From Bog-532 sp963833835 (GTDB lineage: Bacteria; Actinomycetota; Actinomycetes; Streptosporangiales; Streptosporangiaceae): a stretch of 64,000 bases of DNA. Positions 56,996 to 64,000 of the stretch are shown one piece after another. A program made the translations under genes and the position numbers. A model generated the notes under the pieces. The model had not been told where the DNA came from. It ran no database searches and saw only the letters and a program-made list of their open reading frames with translations. The DNA lies in assembly GCA_963833835.1 (NCBI GenBank), contig CAWHZI010000016.1, positions 124,001 to 188,000 on the forward strand. Direction: 5' to 3'. Positions within the stretch are counted from its first letter, which is position 1; each line of letters starts with the position of its first letter.

Positions 56996-58051
56996 ATGGA
57001 ATACCGTCAGCTTGGCCGGAGCGGCCTCCGGATCTCGACGCTGACTCTCGGCACGATGACGTTCGTCGGCGGGGGCGGCCACAGCCCACTGGCCAGCACC
57101 GACTTGGACGGGGCCAAACGGCAGATCGGCATGGCCCTGGACGCGGGGGTCAACCTGATCGACACCGCGGACATCTACTCCGCGGGTGTGTCCGAAGAGA
57201 TCGTCGGCCAGGCCATCAAGGGCAAGCGGGACGACCTGCTGCTGTCGTCCAAGGTCCGGATGAAGACGGGCGACGGGCCCAACGACGCCGGCCTGTCCCG
57301 GCACCACATCATCACCGGCCTGGAGGCCAGCCTGCGGCGGCTGGACACCGACCACATCGACATCTACCACGTGCACGAGTGGGACGGGGAGACGCCGGTC
57401 GAGGAGACCCTGTCCACGCTGGACGCCCTGGTCAAGGCGGGCAAGATCCGCTACCTGGCCGCGTCGAACTACTCCGGCTGGCAGCTGATGAAGGCCCTGG
57501 CCGCCGCCGACGCCCGCGGCCACGAGCGGTTCGTGGCCCAGCAGATCTATTACTCGCTCGAGGCCCGCGACGCCGAGTACGAGCTGGTGCCGCTGGCCCT
57601 GGACCAGGGTCTCGGCATCCTGGTCTGGAGCCCGCTGGCGGGCGGCCTGCTGTCGGGCAAGTTCCGCCGGGACGCGGACCAGCCGGAGGAGTCGCGCCAC
57701 CTGAACGGGTGGAGCGAGCCGCCGGTGCGCAACGAGGACCGGCTCTACGACACGATCGAGGTCCTGGTCGACGTGGCCAAGGCCCACGAGGTGTCTGCGG
57801 CCCAGGTCGCGCTGGCCTGGTTGCTCAGCAAGCCCGGCGTTACCTCACTGGTCATCGGGGCCCGTACCGACGAGCAGCTCGCGGACAACCTCAAGTCGGC
57901 CGATCTGGTCCTGTCCAGCGACGAGCGCGCCGTCCTGGACCAGGTCAGCACGCCGGACCTGATCTACCCGCACTGGCACCAGCTGGCCACGGCCAACGAC
58001 CGCCTCGGCGACCCCGACCTGGCCCTGCTCCGCCCTCACCTGGGCAAGTAA
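56996..58051 (+). CDS. Aldo/keto reductase
   Basis: 351 residues, AKR barrel starting MEYRQLGRSGLRISTLTLGTM. Catalytic Asp and Tyr appear in LIDTADIYSAG, Lys in LLSSKVRMKTG and His in IYHVHEWDG. The NADP tail includes SLVIGARTDEQLADNL. This resembles the tyrosine-auxotrophy-type or YajO-like branch. It is followed by a strong terminator and has no operon partner. It is the second AKR of the window and clearly different from the one at 43833. Confidence 0.93.
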   Translation: MEYRQLGRSGLRISTLTLGTMTFVGGGGHSPLASTDLDGAKRQIGMALDAGVNLIDTADIYSAGVSEEIVGQAIKGKRDDLLLSSKVRMKTGDGPNDAGLSRHHIITGLEASLRRLDTDHIDIYHVHEWDGETPVEETLSTLDALVKAGKIRYLAASNYSGWQLMKALAAADARGHERFVAQQIYYSLEARDAEYELVPLALDQGLGILVWSPLAGGLLSGKFRRDADQPEESRHLNGWSEPPVRNEDRLYDTIEVLVDVAKAHEVSAAQVALAWLLSKPGVTSLVIGARTDEQLADNLKSADLVLSSDERAVLDQVSTPDLIYPHWHQLATANDRLGDPDLALLRPHLGK

Positions 58052-58084
58052 GCCCGGCCGCTAAGCCCGGCCGCGCCGGCACCC

Positions 58085-58118
58085 CTGTCCTGAGCGGTCC
58101 CCTGACTGCTCAGGACAG
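58085..58118. terminator. Bidirectional hairpin terminator
   Basis: CTGTCCTGAGC and GCTCAGGACAG form a perfect 11-bp stem with a 12-nt loop between the convergent AKR and dimethylformamidase-like genes; it partly overlaps the latter's stop codon. Confidence 0.8.
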
Positions 58119-59735
58119 GACGCTGCCGGCGCCAATCCGGTCACCCGCGTACTCGTGCATGGCGTCCAGGTTGTCGTGGGCAGGGTATCGGCTGGCCGCC
58201 GGGCCGTCCGCGAATGCGCGGAAGATGTTCGAGGTCACCTGGCGGACGAAGGCCGGGGTCGAGCCGCCGATCCCGTGCGGCTGGTCCCCGAAGATCGCCT
58301 CCACCCAGCGCATGGTCCCGGCGTTGAACACCCCCGCGCCGCCCTTGGCCGTGTAGTAGGCCGAGTCGCCGTAGCTGCTGACCCCGTTGCAGACCAGCGG
58401 GGAGTGCGACAGCACCTCGATCGGGCGCGGCACCGGGTAGCCGGGGTTGACCCGGTCGTACTCCACGCCGACCAGGTTGGCGAAGTCCGTCCCGGCCGGT
58501 ACCGCGGTGCCCTTGAACACCCAGCTGCCCGCGCTGGCCACCCGGTACGCGGCGTTGGCCGGGTACGACTCGTAGAGCGTGCCGATCAGCGATGACTCCG
58601 GATCGGCGGCCGGGGCGTCCCGCCAGTTGCCGGTGACCTGGGCGTCGTCCTTGCCGTACATCGGGTCTTCGGTGTAGCTGGTCTTGTAGCAGACGACTTC
58701 GCGGTCGGGCCCCAGCGCCGACGTCTGCAGCCGGGTGCGCCGGAACATCGCGTTGGCGCCCAGGAAGGCCACGTTGACCCCGGCGTCGCGGGCCGCGGTC
58801 ACGTTGGCCCGTTCCGGTGGTGTCCAGTACTCGTCGTGCCCGAGCGACAGGAGCGCGCTGGCCCCCTTGAGCAGGCCCGGGCTGGTCGCGATGTCGATGC
58901 TGGTCACGTAGGCCAGCGGGATGCCAAGGTGCTCGGCCAGCTTGATCGCATTCCGCTCGTAGGTGAGGAACATCGACGCGCCGTTCCCGCCGTAGGGGCG
59001 GTCCAGGCTGACCACCAGGGACCGGTCCGCGTACGCGCCCTGCGGGCCCTTGTACAGGTCGTAGCCGCCCCAGGTGTTGTAGGCCTGCCAGGTCTCGACG
59101 CAGTTCTTGATCACCACCTTGCCCGCCATGCTGGGGGACCGGACCGTCACCGGCACGTACCGCTGGGCCCCGGAGTCCGCGTCCAGCAGCAGCAGGTACG
59201 AGCCCGGTGGCCAGTCGTCGGTCGGCACGCTCAGCACCTGATCCCAGGACGTGCGGATCGTTTTCGTGGCGTCGTCCAGGACCGGCTGGGCCTGGGTGTG
59301 CCCGTGCAGCGCGCCGGACTGCCAGACCCGCCGCGCGCCGATGCCCTGGTACCAGCCGAGCCGGTACGCGGTGACCCGGTAGCCGGACGACGTGGTCGAC
59401 ACGTACAGCGGAAACGGCTCACCCTGGCCCACGCTGGCCAGGCCCGTGTACCCCTCGATCTCGTGCTCGCCGCCCAGGTGGCGGATGACCCAGTGCGGGT
59501 CGCCGGGCCGCGAGTTCTCCGACGCGGTGGTGGTGCCCCGCGGTCGCGGCGTGGGCCGCAGCGTCGCGGCCGCGTGCTTGGTGGCGGCCGGGGCCGATGA
59601 CCCGCTGGGCCACCACAGCGGCGAGGTGGCGGCCGCAGCCACCCCGGCGGCGCCCACCCCGGCGGCGCCCAGGAAGGATCGGCGGCTCAGCCCCTGGTCC
59701 GCGGCTCGCCTGCCCCGCCTCCGGTCACCAGTCAT
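58110..59735 (-). CDS. Tat-exported N,N-dimethylformamidase beta-subunit-like protein
   Basis: 541 residues. The N terminus has a twin-arginine signal (LSRRSFLGAAGVGAAGVAAA). The mature part resembles the large subunit of N,N-dimethylformamidase: WQAYNTWGGYDLYKG, SLDRPY, LGHDEYWTPPERANVTAARDAGVNVAFLGANAMFRR and SPLVCNGV. Many actinobacterial relatives have an unknown substrate. ATG 59735 is chosen to begin just before the Tat motif. Immediately behind it on the same strand is another secreted protein, suggesting a small export unit. Confidence 0.85.
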   Translation of the reverse strand: MTGDRRRGRRAADQGLSRRSFLGAAGVGAAGVAAAATSPLWWPSGSSAPAATKHAAATLRPTPRPRGTTTASENSRPGDPHWVIRHLGGEHEIEGYTGLASVGQGEPFPLYVSTTSSGYRVTAYRLGWYQGIGARRVWQSGALHGHTQAQPVLDDATKTIRTSWDQVLSVPTDDWPPGSYLLLLDADSGAQRYVPVTVRSPSMAGKVVIKNCVETWQAYNTWGGYDLYKGPQGAYADRSLVVSLDRPYGGNGASMFLTYERNAIKLAEHLGIPLAYVTSIDIATSPGLLKGASALLSLGHDEYWTPPERANVTAARDAGVNVAFLGANAMFRRTRLQTSALGPDREVVCYKTSYTEDPMYGKDDAQVTGNWRDAPAADPESSLIGTLYESYPANAAYRVASAGSWVFKGTAVPAGTDFANLVGVEYDRVNPGYPVPRPIEVLSHSPLVCNGVSSYGDSAYYTAKGGAGVFNAGTMRWVEAIFGDQPHGIGGSTPAFVRQVTSNIFRAFADGPAASRYPAHDNLDAMHEYAGDRIGAGSVLS

Positions 59736-59808
59736 GCAGACAAGGATGCCGCACACCGCCGGCGGTGGTGACAAAGGCCGTGAACTAGCTCACGACACGG
59801 ACGTTGAT

Positions 59809-60765
59809 CTATTTCACGGTGCTGCCGTCGATCTGGTCGAAGTCGCCGATCCCGTTGCTCAGGCCGCCGCCGCCGGACCACTGCCACATCAGCGCGTGGA
59901 CGCTGGTCCGGGTCACCCCGCCGAAGAACGTGGCACAGCTGGACGAGCCCTTGAGGCAGAAGCCGGACGGGGCGGCGCTGAAGTTCTTGGTTTCCGGCTC
60001 GTAGGTCCACTCGTCGGTGCCCGAGATGGAGGCGTTGCTGCCAGTGCCGAAGATCGAGGCCCACACGCCGGCGTCGGAGTACACGCCAGCCGTATAGCCG
60101 TGGGCCTCCTCGTAGGCGTAGAACCCGTTGAAGTCGGCCCGGTCGACGGTTGCCGGGATGTAGCTGGACTTGACCTTGCCGCTGCACGATGAGGTGTAGA
60201 CCGAGTTCCAGCCGTTGTCGTGGGCCGGTGCCACCCCTGGCAGCTCGACGTCCATGAACAGCACCTTGTACTTGATCGCCTCACCCTTGGCGTCGGCCAC
60301 CGCCCGCGCCGCCTGGCGCTGCCCCCAGGCGTAGGCCTCGCTGGCCGTCCCGTTGTAGTGCGGATCCACCCCGGGGCCGCCCATGAACCAGTACGCCCCG
60401 GTGCCGATCCCGACGCCGTGGGCGTAGTTGCTGTTGGCCTGGGCGCTGTTGGCCGACGACCAGGCCAGGAAGCCGCCCTTACAGCCCAGCCAGTACGACC
60501 AGCTGCCGGTCATCCCGATGTAGCCGCCGTACCGGCCCAGGCCCTTCGGCTCTTGGTACGGATTACCGCTGATGGAGATGGGCCAGCTGTCCGTGCCCCA
60601 CCAGAACCCGGGCGGGCTGTCCCCGGCGCGCGCGGTGGCCGCGGTCCCGGTGTCCACCGCGGCCACCGCGTGCGGGCCGGTGGCACTGACCGTGATCCCG
60701 GCCACTACGGCCGCCGCCGCCCCGGCGGCGAGGATCCGGCGCATTCGTGTCGTCAGCCGTACCAT
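59809..60765 (-). CDS. Secreted protein, glycoside-hydrolase-25-like fold suspected
   Basis: 318 residues with an N-terminal signal peptide (MRRILAAGAAAAVVAGITVSA). The mature domain begins PPGFWWGTDSWPIS and has LFMDVELPGV near the middle and MWQWSGGG...GDFDQIDGS at the end. The Asp/Glu pair and the terminal WQW...D-x-D motif resemble GH25/DUF1906-type secreted TIM barrels that act on cell-wall glycans, but this is inferred by pattern only. It precedes the dimethylformamidase-like gene on the same strand. Confidence 0.65.
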   Translation of the reverse strand: MVRLTTRMRRILAAGAAAAVVAGITVSATGPHAVAAVDTGTAATARAGDSPPGFWWGTDSWPISISGNPYQEPKGLGRYGGYIGMTGSWSYWLGCKGGFLAWSSANSAQANSNYAHGVGIGTGAYWFMGGPGVDPHYNGTASEAYAWGQRQAARAVADAKGEAIKYKVLFMDVELPGVAPAHDNGWNSVYTSSCSGKVKSSYIPATVDRADFNGFYAYEEAHGYTAGVYSDAGVWASIFGTGSNASISGTDEWTYEPETKNFSAAPSGFCLKGSSSCATFFGGVTRTSVHALMWQWSGGGGLSNGIGDFDQIDGSTVK

Positions 60766-60971
60766 TCGTGCCCGCCTCCGTGCTGCTCTCGGGGGCGAAC
60801 GCCCCGGCTGACACAGGATCGTACGGGCAGAAGGCCCCGGTAGGGTCGATCTGGCTCCCGGAGTGTTGGATCAAGGTCAGCCGTCCGGGAAGTGACCGGG
60901 ACGCAAACGGTGACCGTTCTGAGGCCTGCGTTCAGGTGAATCACCCGGTCCTGGTGTGTAAGGCTGATCTC

Positions 60972-61505
60972 ATGGGTGCGGACGAGCCGCGGCGGCTTCT
61001 GCTGCTCCGGCACGCCAAGTCGGCGTGGCCGGATGTGCCCGACGCCGAGCGGCCGCTGAGCGACCGGGGACGCCGGGATGCCCCGGTCATGGGGCGCTGG
61101 CTGCAGTCCAGCGGCTACGTCCCCGACGTGGTGCTCTGTTCCACCGCCTGCCGCACCCGGGAGACCTGGGACCTGCTGGCGCCCGAGCTGGAGGTGGCCC
61201 CGCCGGTCCACTACGAGCAGCGCATCTACGAAGCCACCGCGCTGAGCCTGCTGCACCTGCTGCGCGAGGCCGGTAACGGCAACCGGACGGTGCTGCTCAT
61301 CGGGCACAACCCGGGGATCGCGGAGCTGGCCATCGGCATCGCTCAGCAGGCCGACGGCTCGGCCGGCGAACCGCTGGGACGGGTACGGAAGAAGTACCCC
61401 ACCGCCGGGCTCGCGGTGCTGGACTTCGAGGGTGAATGGGCCGACCTGACCCCGGGCGAGGTCCTCATGACCGAGTTCGCCGTGCCGCGCGAGCTGCGGG
61501 CCTGA
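60972..61505 (+). CDS. SixA-like histidine phosphatase
   Basis: 177 residues. The RHG-type motif LLLLRHAKSAWP at the start, catalytic Arg in STACRTRETWDLL and His in LLIGHNPGIAEL match SixA phosphohistidine phosphatases. The ATG at 60972 is used because similarity starts there. SixA dephosphorylates phosphohistidine on transfer proteins, but the target here is unknown. A terminator follows. Confidence 0.92.
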   Translation: MGADEPRRLLLLRHAKSAWPDVPDAERPLSDRGRRDAPVMGRWLQSSGYVPDVVLCSTACRTRETWDLLAPELEVAPPVHYEQRIYEATALSLLHLLREAGNGNRTVLLIGHNPGIAELAIGIAQQADGSAGEPLGRVRKKYPTAGLAVLDFEGEWADLTPGEVLMTEFAVPRELRA

Positions 61506-61513
61506 GCCCCAGG

Positions 61514-61555
61514 CGTGCGCGGGAGACGCTGCTCGCTGGCTGCCTCCCGCGCACG
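61514..61555. terminator. Bidirectional hairpin terminator
   Basis: CGTGCGCGGGAG and CTCCCGCGCACG form a perfect 12-bp stem with an 18-nt loop exactly between the convergent SixA and LLM genes. Confidence 0.85.
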
Positions 61556-61569
61556 TACCTCAGAGCCGG

Positions 61570-62448
61570 TCAGGACCCGAAGCTGGCCACGGCCGGGATG
61601 ACCTCGTTGCCGATCACTTCGATCGGCGTGATGGTCGAGACTCCGCGCACGCCGCCGATCGCGGTCTGGATGCCCTGCTCGGACAGCTGGCCCAGCTCGT
61701 CGATGGTCTGGGCGGTCCTCTCGCCCTTCTCACCGACGTCGAACGCGTAGTACGCGGTCTTCTCGATCTCGTCGTAGTCGCGGCCTTCGCGCTCGCAGTG
61801 CTCGCGCAGCACGTCGAGCTTGTGGCCCAGCTCGGGGCCGCCGAACAGGTTGCAGGCCTGCGCGTACTTGGCCACCATCCGCAGCGTCTTCTTCTCGCCG
61901 CCACCGCCGATCATGATGGGCGGGTGCGGCTTGGTCAGCGCCTGGGGCGAGTTCAGCGGCCGCTCCAGGTGGAACTGCTTGCCGTGGTACGGGCTCTCGT
62001 CTCCGGCCCACATCTGCAGGCAGATCTGCAGGGCCTCCTCGAGCTGCTCGAACCGCTCAGCCACCGGCGGGAACGGGATGCCCAGACCGCGGGACTCCTC
62101 TTCGTTCCAGCCCGCCCCGATACCCAGCCACGCCCGGCCGCCGGACAGCACGTCCAGGGTGGTGATGATCTTGGCCAGGACGCCCGGGTACCGGTAGATG
62201 ACCCCGGTGACCAGGGTGCCCAGCCGGGCCCGCGACGTGTGTGCGGCCAGGAAGCCCAGCGTGGTGTAGGCCTCCAGCATCTCGTGCTCGGCCGGTCCCA
62301 CCGACTGGATCTGGAAGAAATGGTCCATGACCATGATGTGCTCGAAGCCGGCGTCGTCCGCGGTGCGGGCCACGGTAGCCAGCGTCGCGCCCAGCTGTTC
62401 CGGGCCACCGGCCCAGGTGAAATCGGGAATCTGAATACCGAGTTTCAC
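61570..62448 (-). CDS. LLM-class F420-dependent oxidoreductase
   Basis: 292 residues, luciferase-like barrel. F420-type features include MKLGIQIPDFTW at the start, the VMDHFFQI segment, LGTLVTGVIYRYPGVLAKIITTLDVLSGGRAWLGIGAGWNEEE and PPIMIGGGGEKKTLRMVAKYA. The absence of alkanesulfonate-type motifs separates it from the SsuD-like protein at 27841. It would use F420H2, consistent with the CofD homologue in this window. Substrate unknown. Confidence 0.9.
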   Translation of the reverse strand: MKLGIQIPDFTWAGGPEQLGATLATVARTADDAGFEHIMVMDHFFQIQSVGPAEHEMLEAYTTLGFLAAHTSRARLGTLVTGVIYRYPGVLAKIITTLDVLSGGRAWLGIGAGWNEEESRGLGIPFPPVAERFEQLEEALQICLQMWAGDESPYHGKQFHLERPLNSPQALTKPHPPIMIGGGGEKKTLRMVAKYAQACNLFGGPELGHKLDVLREHCEREGRDYDEIEKTAYYAFDVGEKGERTAQTIDELGQLSEQGIQTAIGGVRGVSTITPIEVIGNEVIPAVASFGS

Positions 62449-62561
62449 GCAATCACCTCCGGCGCCAGTCTTCCATATCCGGAGGAAGCTCCGGTAAGCG
62501 GGCGGGCGCCCGGGTCCACGGCGGCCTGCGGGCAGTGGCCGCCCGGGGTCAGCGCCCGGGG

Positions 62562-63743
62562 TCAGCGGTTGCCGTCCAGCAGGCGGGTGCGCAGGGCCGG
62601 GTTCAGGGCGGCGTCGGCCGCGGTCCAGGCCAGGGCGGTGGCGGCGTCGGTCAGGGCCCGGTCGGCCGTCGGCGTGACGCAGTGCGCGGCGAACTCCTTC
62701 TGGTGGTTGACCGCGGGCAGCGAGTCGATGCCGATGTAGGGGTGGATGGCGGGCACGACCAGGGAGACGTTGCCCATGTCGGTGGAGGCGCGGTTCATCC
62801 GGCCCGCCAGGCCCGCGGCGCCCCCCGAACCGTCGGACGGCAGGAACTCGCGGCCCAGGTGCTCGGCGTTGGCGCGGTACAGCGGGAGCAGCTCCGGGTC
62901 GTTGCGGAACTCGGCGTACGGGGGCGCCTCGGCCTCGATTTCGAGCTCACAGCCGGTGGCCAGCGCGCCCGCTTCGAAGCAACGCCGGATCTTCGGTTCC
63001 AGCCCGGCCAGCTCGTCCAGGCTCTCGGCCCGGACGTACCAGCGGCCCTCGGTCTGGTCGGGGATGATGTTGGGGGCGTCGCCGGCGTGGGTCACCACCC
63101 CGTGCACCCGGGTGCTGGGCAGCAGCTGCTGGCGCAGCAGGCCGATGGCCACCTGGGCCACGGTGAAGGCGTCGGCCGCGTTGATGCCCTGTTCGGGGTA
63201 GGCCGCGGCGTGGGTCGCCTTGCCGCGGAAGCGGACCAGCATGTGCGACACCGCGAACGGGCGCGCCTCGGCCACGTCGACCGGGCCCGGGTGGACCATC
63301 ATCGCCGCGTGTATCCCGTCGAAGGCGCCCCGTTCCAGCATGAAGACCTTGCCCCCGCCGCCCTCCTCGGCCGGGGTGCCGAGCACGGTCACGGTGAGGC
63401 CCAGGTCGTCGGCCACGGCGGCCAGCGCCAGCCCGGCCCCGACCGAGGACGCGGCGATGATGTTGTGGCCGCAGGCGTGGCCGACCGCGGGCAGCGCGTC
63501 ATACTCGGCGCAGATCCCGATGTGCAGCGGCCCGGTGCCGGCCCGGGCGATGAACGCGGTGGGCAGCTCGCACGCGCCGGTCTGCACGTCGAACCCGGCG
63601 TCGGCCAGCTCGGCCGAGACCCAGGCCGCGGCCCGCTCCTCGTGCCACGCGGTCTCGGGATGGGCGTGCAGCTGATGACTCAGCCCGGTCAGCCGGTCCC
63701 GGGCCCCGGCGATGGTCCCGGCGATCGCGTCCTTGACGTCCAT
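62562..63743 (-). CDS. M20-family amidohydrolase/peptidase
   Basis: 393 residues with metal ligands in HAHPETAWHE, CAEYDALPAVGHACGHN and GTPAEEGGGGK, then a lid/dimerisation domain and a C-terminal His in NMGNVSL. The PABA-glutamate hydrolase/IAA-amino acid hydrolase branch uses the same GHACGHN motif. It likely removes an acyl group from an amino acid conjugate. It is in the same direction as the LLM gene, with about 113 bp between them. Confidence 0.92.
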   Translation of the reverse strand: MDVKDAIAGTIAGARDRLTGLSHQLHAHPETAWHEERAAAWVSAELADAGFDVQTGACELPTAFIARAGTGPLHIGICAEYDALPAVGHACGHNIIAASSVGAGLALAAVADDLGLTVTVLGTPAEEGGGGKVFMLERGAFDGIHAAMMVHPGPVDVAEARPFAVSHMLVRFRGKATHAAAYPEQGINAADAFTVAQVAIGLLRQQLLPSTRVHGVVTHAGDAPNIIPDQTEGRWYVRAESLDELAGLEPKIRRCFEAGALATGCELEIEAEAPPYAEFRNDPELLPLYRANAEHLGREFLPSDGSGGAAGLAGRMNRASTDMGNVSLVVPAIHPYIGIDSLPAVNHQKEFAAHCVTPTADRALTDAATALAWTAADAALNPALRTRLLDGNR

Positions 63744-63767
63744 CCCTGCTCCTCTGGTTCCGCCCGC

Positions 63768-64000
63768 TCATGACGGCGCTACCTCGAACGTTACGTCGGT
63801 GCCGAGATAGCGCCCCACGTCGGTCGCCTCGGCCGCCAGCGCGTCCCGGGTCGCAGCGGCCAGCGCCGTGAACGGCTCCACGACCAGGCGAGCCCGGCCC
63901 GGCCCTCGATTCAGCCGCCAGGTCCCGGCCACCCGGCCGCCGGCCAGCACGGTGGGCTGAATGAAGCCGCCGCCCGCCTGGATCGACCGCGCGTGCGCCG
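63768..64000 (-). CDS. Winged-helix DNA-binding (AlkZ/YcaQ-like) protein, 3' end only
   Basis: Only the last ~76 codons are present; the gene runs off the right edge. The visible part FIQPTVLAGGRVAGTWRLNRGPGRARLVVEPF resembles the C-terminal winged-helix part of AlkZ/HTH_42 family proteins, DNA glycosylases that unhook crosslinks. Assignment is limited by the short stretch. Confidence 0.65.
   Translation of the reverse strand, partial: AHARSIQAGGGFIQPTVLAGGRVAGTWRLNRGPGRARLVVEPFTALAAATRDALAAEATDVGRYLGTDVTFEVAPS

Overview
The window is about 64 kb of chromosome-like DNA from a very GC-rich actinobacterium, densely packed with catabolic, transport and regulatory genes. GTG starts, ATGA/GTGA stop-start overlaps, a CofD homologue for coenzyme F420, an F420-type LLM oxidoreductase and a MftD (mycofactocin pathway) homologue all point to a filamentous, soil-type actinomycete. 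Genus cannot be assigned from the sequence alone. No rRNA, tRNA, CRISPR array, transposase or phage gene was recognised.

Layout. (1) 1-5.6 kb: tail of an aerobic benzoyl-CoA (box) operon, with boxC (partial), boxB, a benzoate-CoA ligase carrying a frameshift, a GNAT acetyltransferase and an MFS transporter. (2) 5.6-9.4 kb: a GAF histidine kinase/OmpR-type regulator pair, an unpaired cofD and a TMEM175-like channel gene. (3) 9.4-22.2 kb: a nearly complete purine catabolic island. uraH and uraD are leftward; hyi, glxK, allB, alc, uox, xdhA, xdhB, xdhC and guaD are rightward, followed by a convergent small allophanate-hydrolase-like gene. It takes guanine and xanthine through urate and allantoin to ureidoglycolate and urea, with hyi and glxK serving the glyoxylate-to-glycerate branch. 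(4) 22-32.4 kb: assorted genes (DUF885 peptidase-like, STAS, Lrp-type regulator/MFS pair, LLM monooxygenase plus acyl-CoA-dehydrogenase-like flavoprotein, TetR with a tautomerase-SnoaL fusion, VOC protein). (5) 33-38.2 kb: a sodium:solute symporter, small membrane protein, universal stress protein, orphan MftD and a helix-turn-helix regulator. Nearly every gene here needs one or more single-base corrections. (6) 38.2-44.9 kb: SMP-30 lactonase, MFS, haloacid dehalogenase, an ECF sigma/zinc anti-sigma/secreted beta-propeller unit, and an aldo/keto reductase. (7) 45-49.8 kb: a leftward operon of GntR regulator, 4-oxalomesaconate-tautomerase-like protein, extradiol dioxygenase and copper amine oxidase, suggesting an aromatic amine or catechol route. 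(8) 49.9-64 kb: a DUF1345 protein, an NHEJ phosphoesterase-polymerase protein without ligase domain, a CYTH-CHAD protein, a LexA-box-like site, a DMT transporter, a second aldo/keto reductase, two secreted proteins, SixA phosphatase, an F420-type LLM enzyme, an M20 amidohydrolase and a partial winged-helix gene.

The main caution is that at least ten single-base indels, mostly next to G/C runs, interrupt otherwise well-conserved reading frames. Their density between 29 and 38 kb suggests sequence or assembly error rather than true decay, so the broken genes are described here in repaired form.
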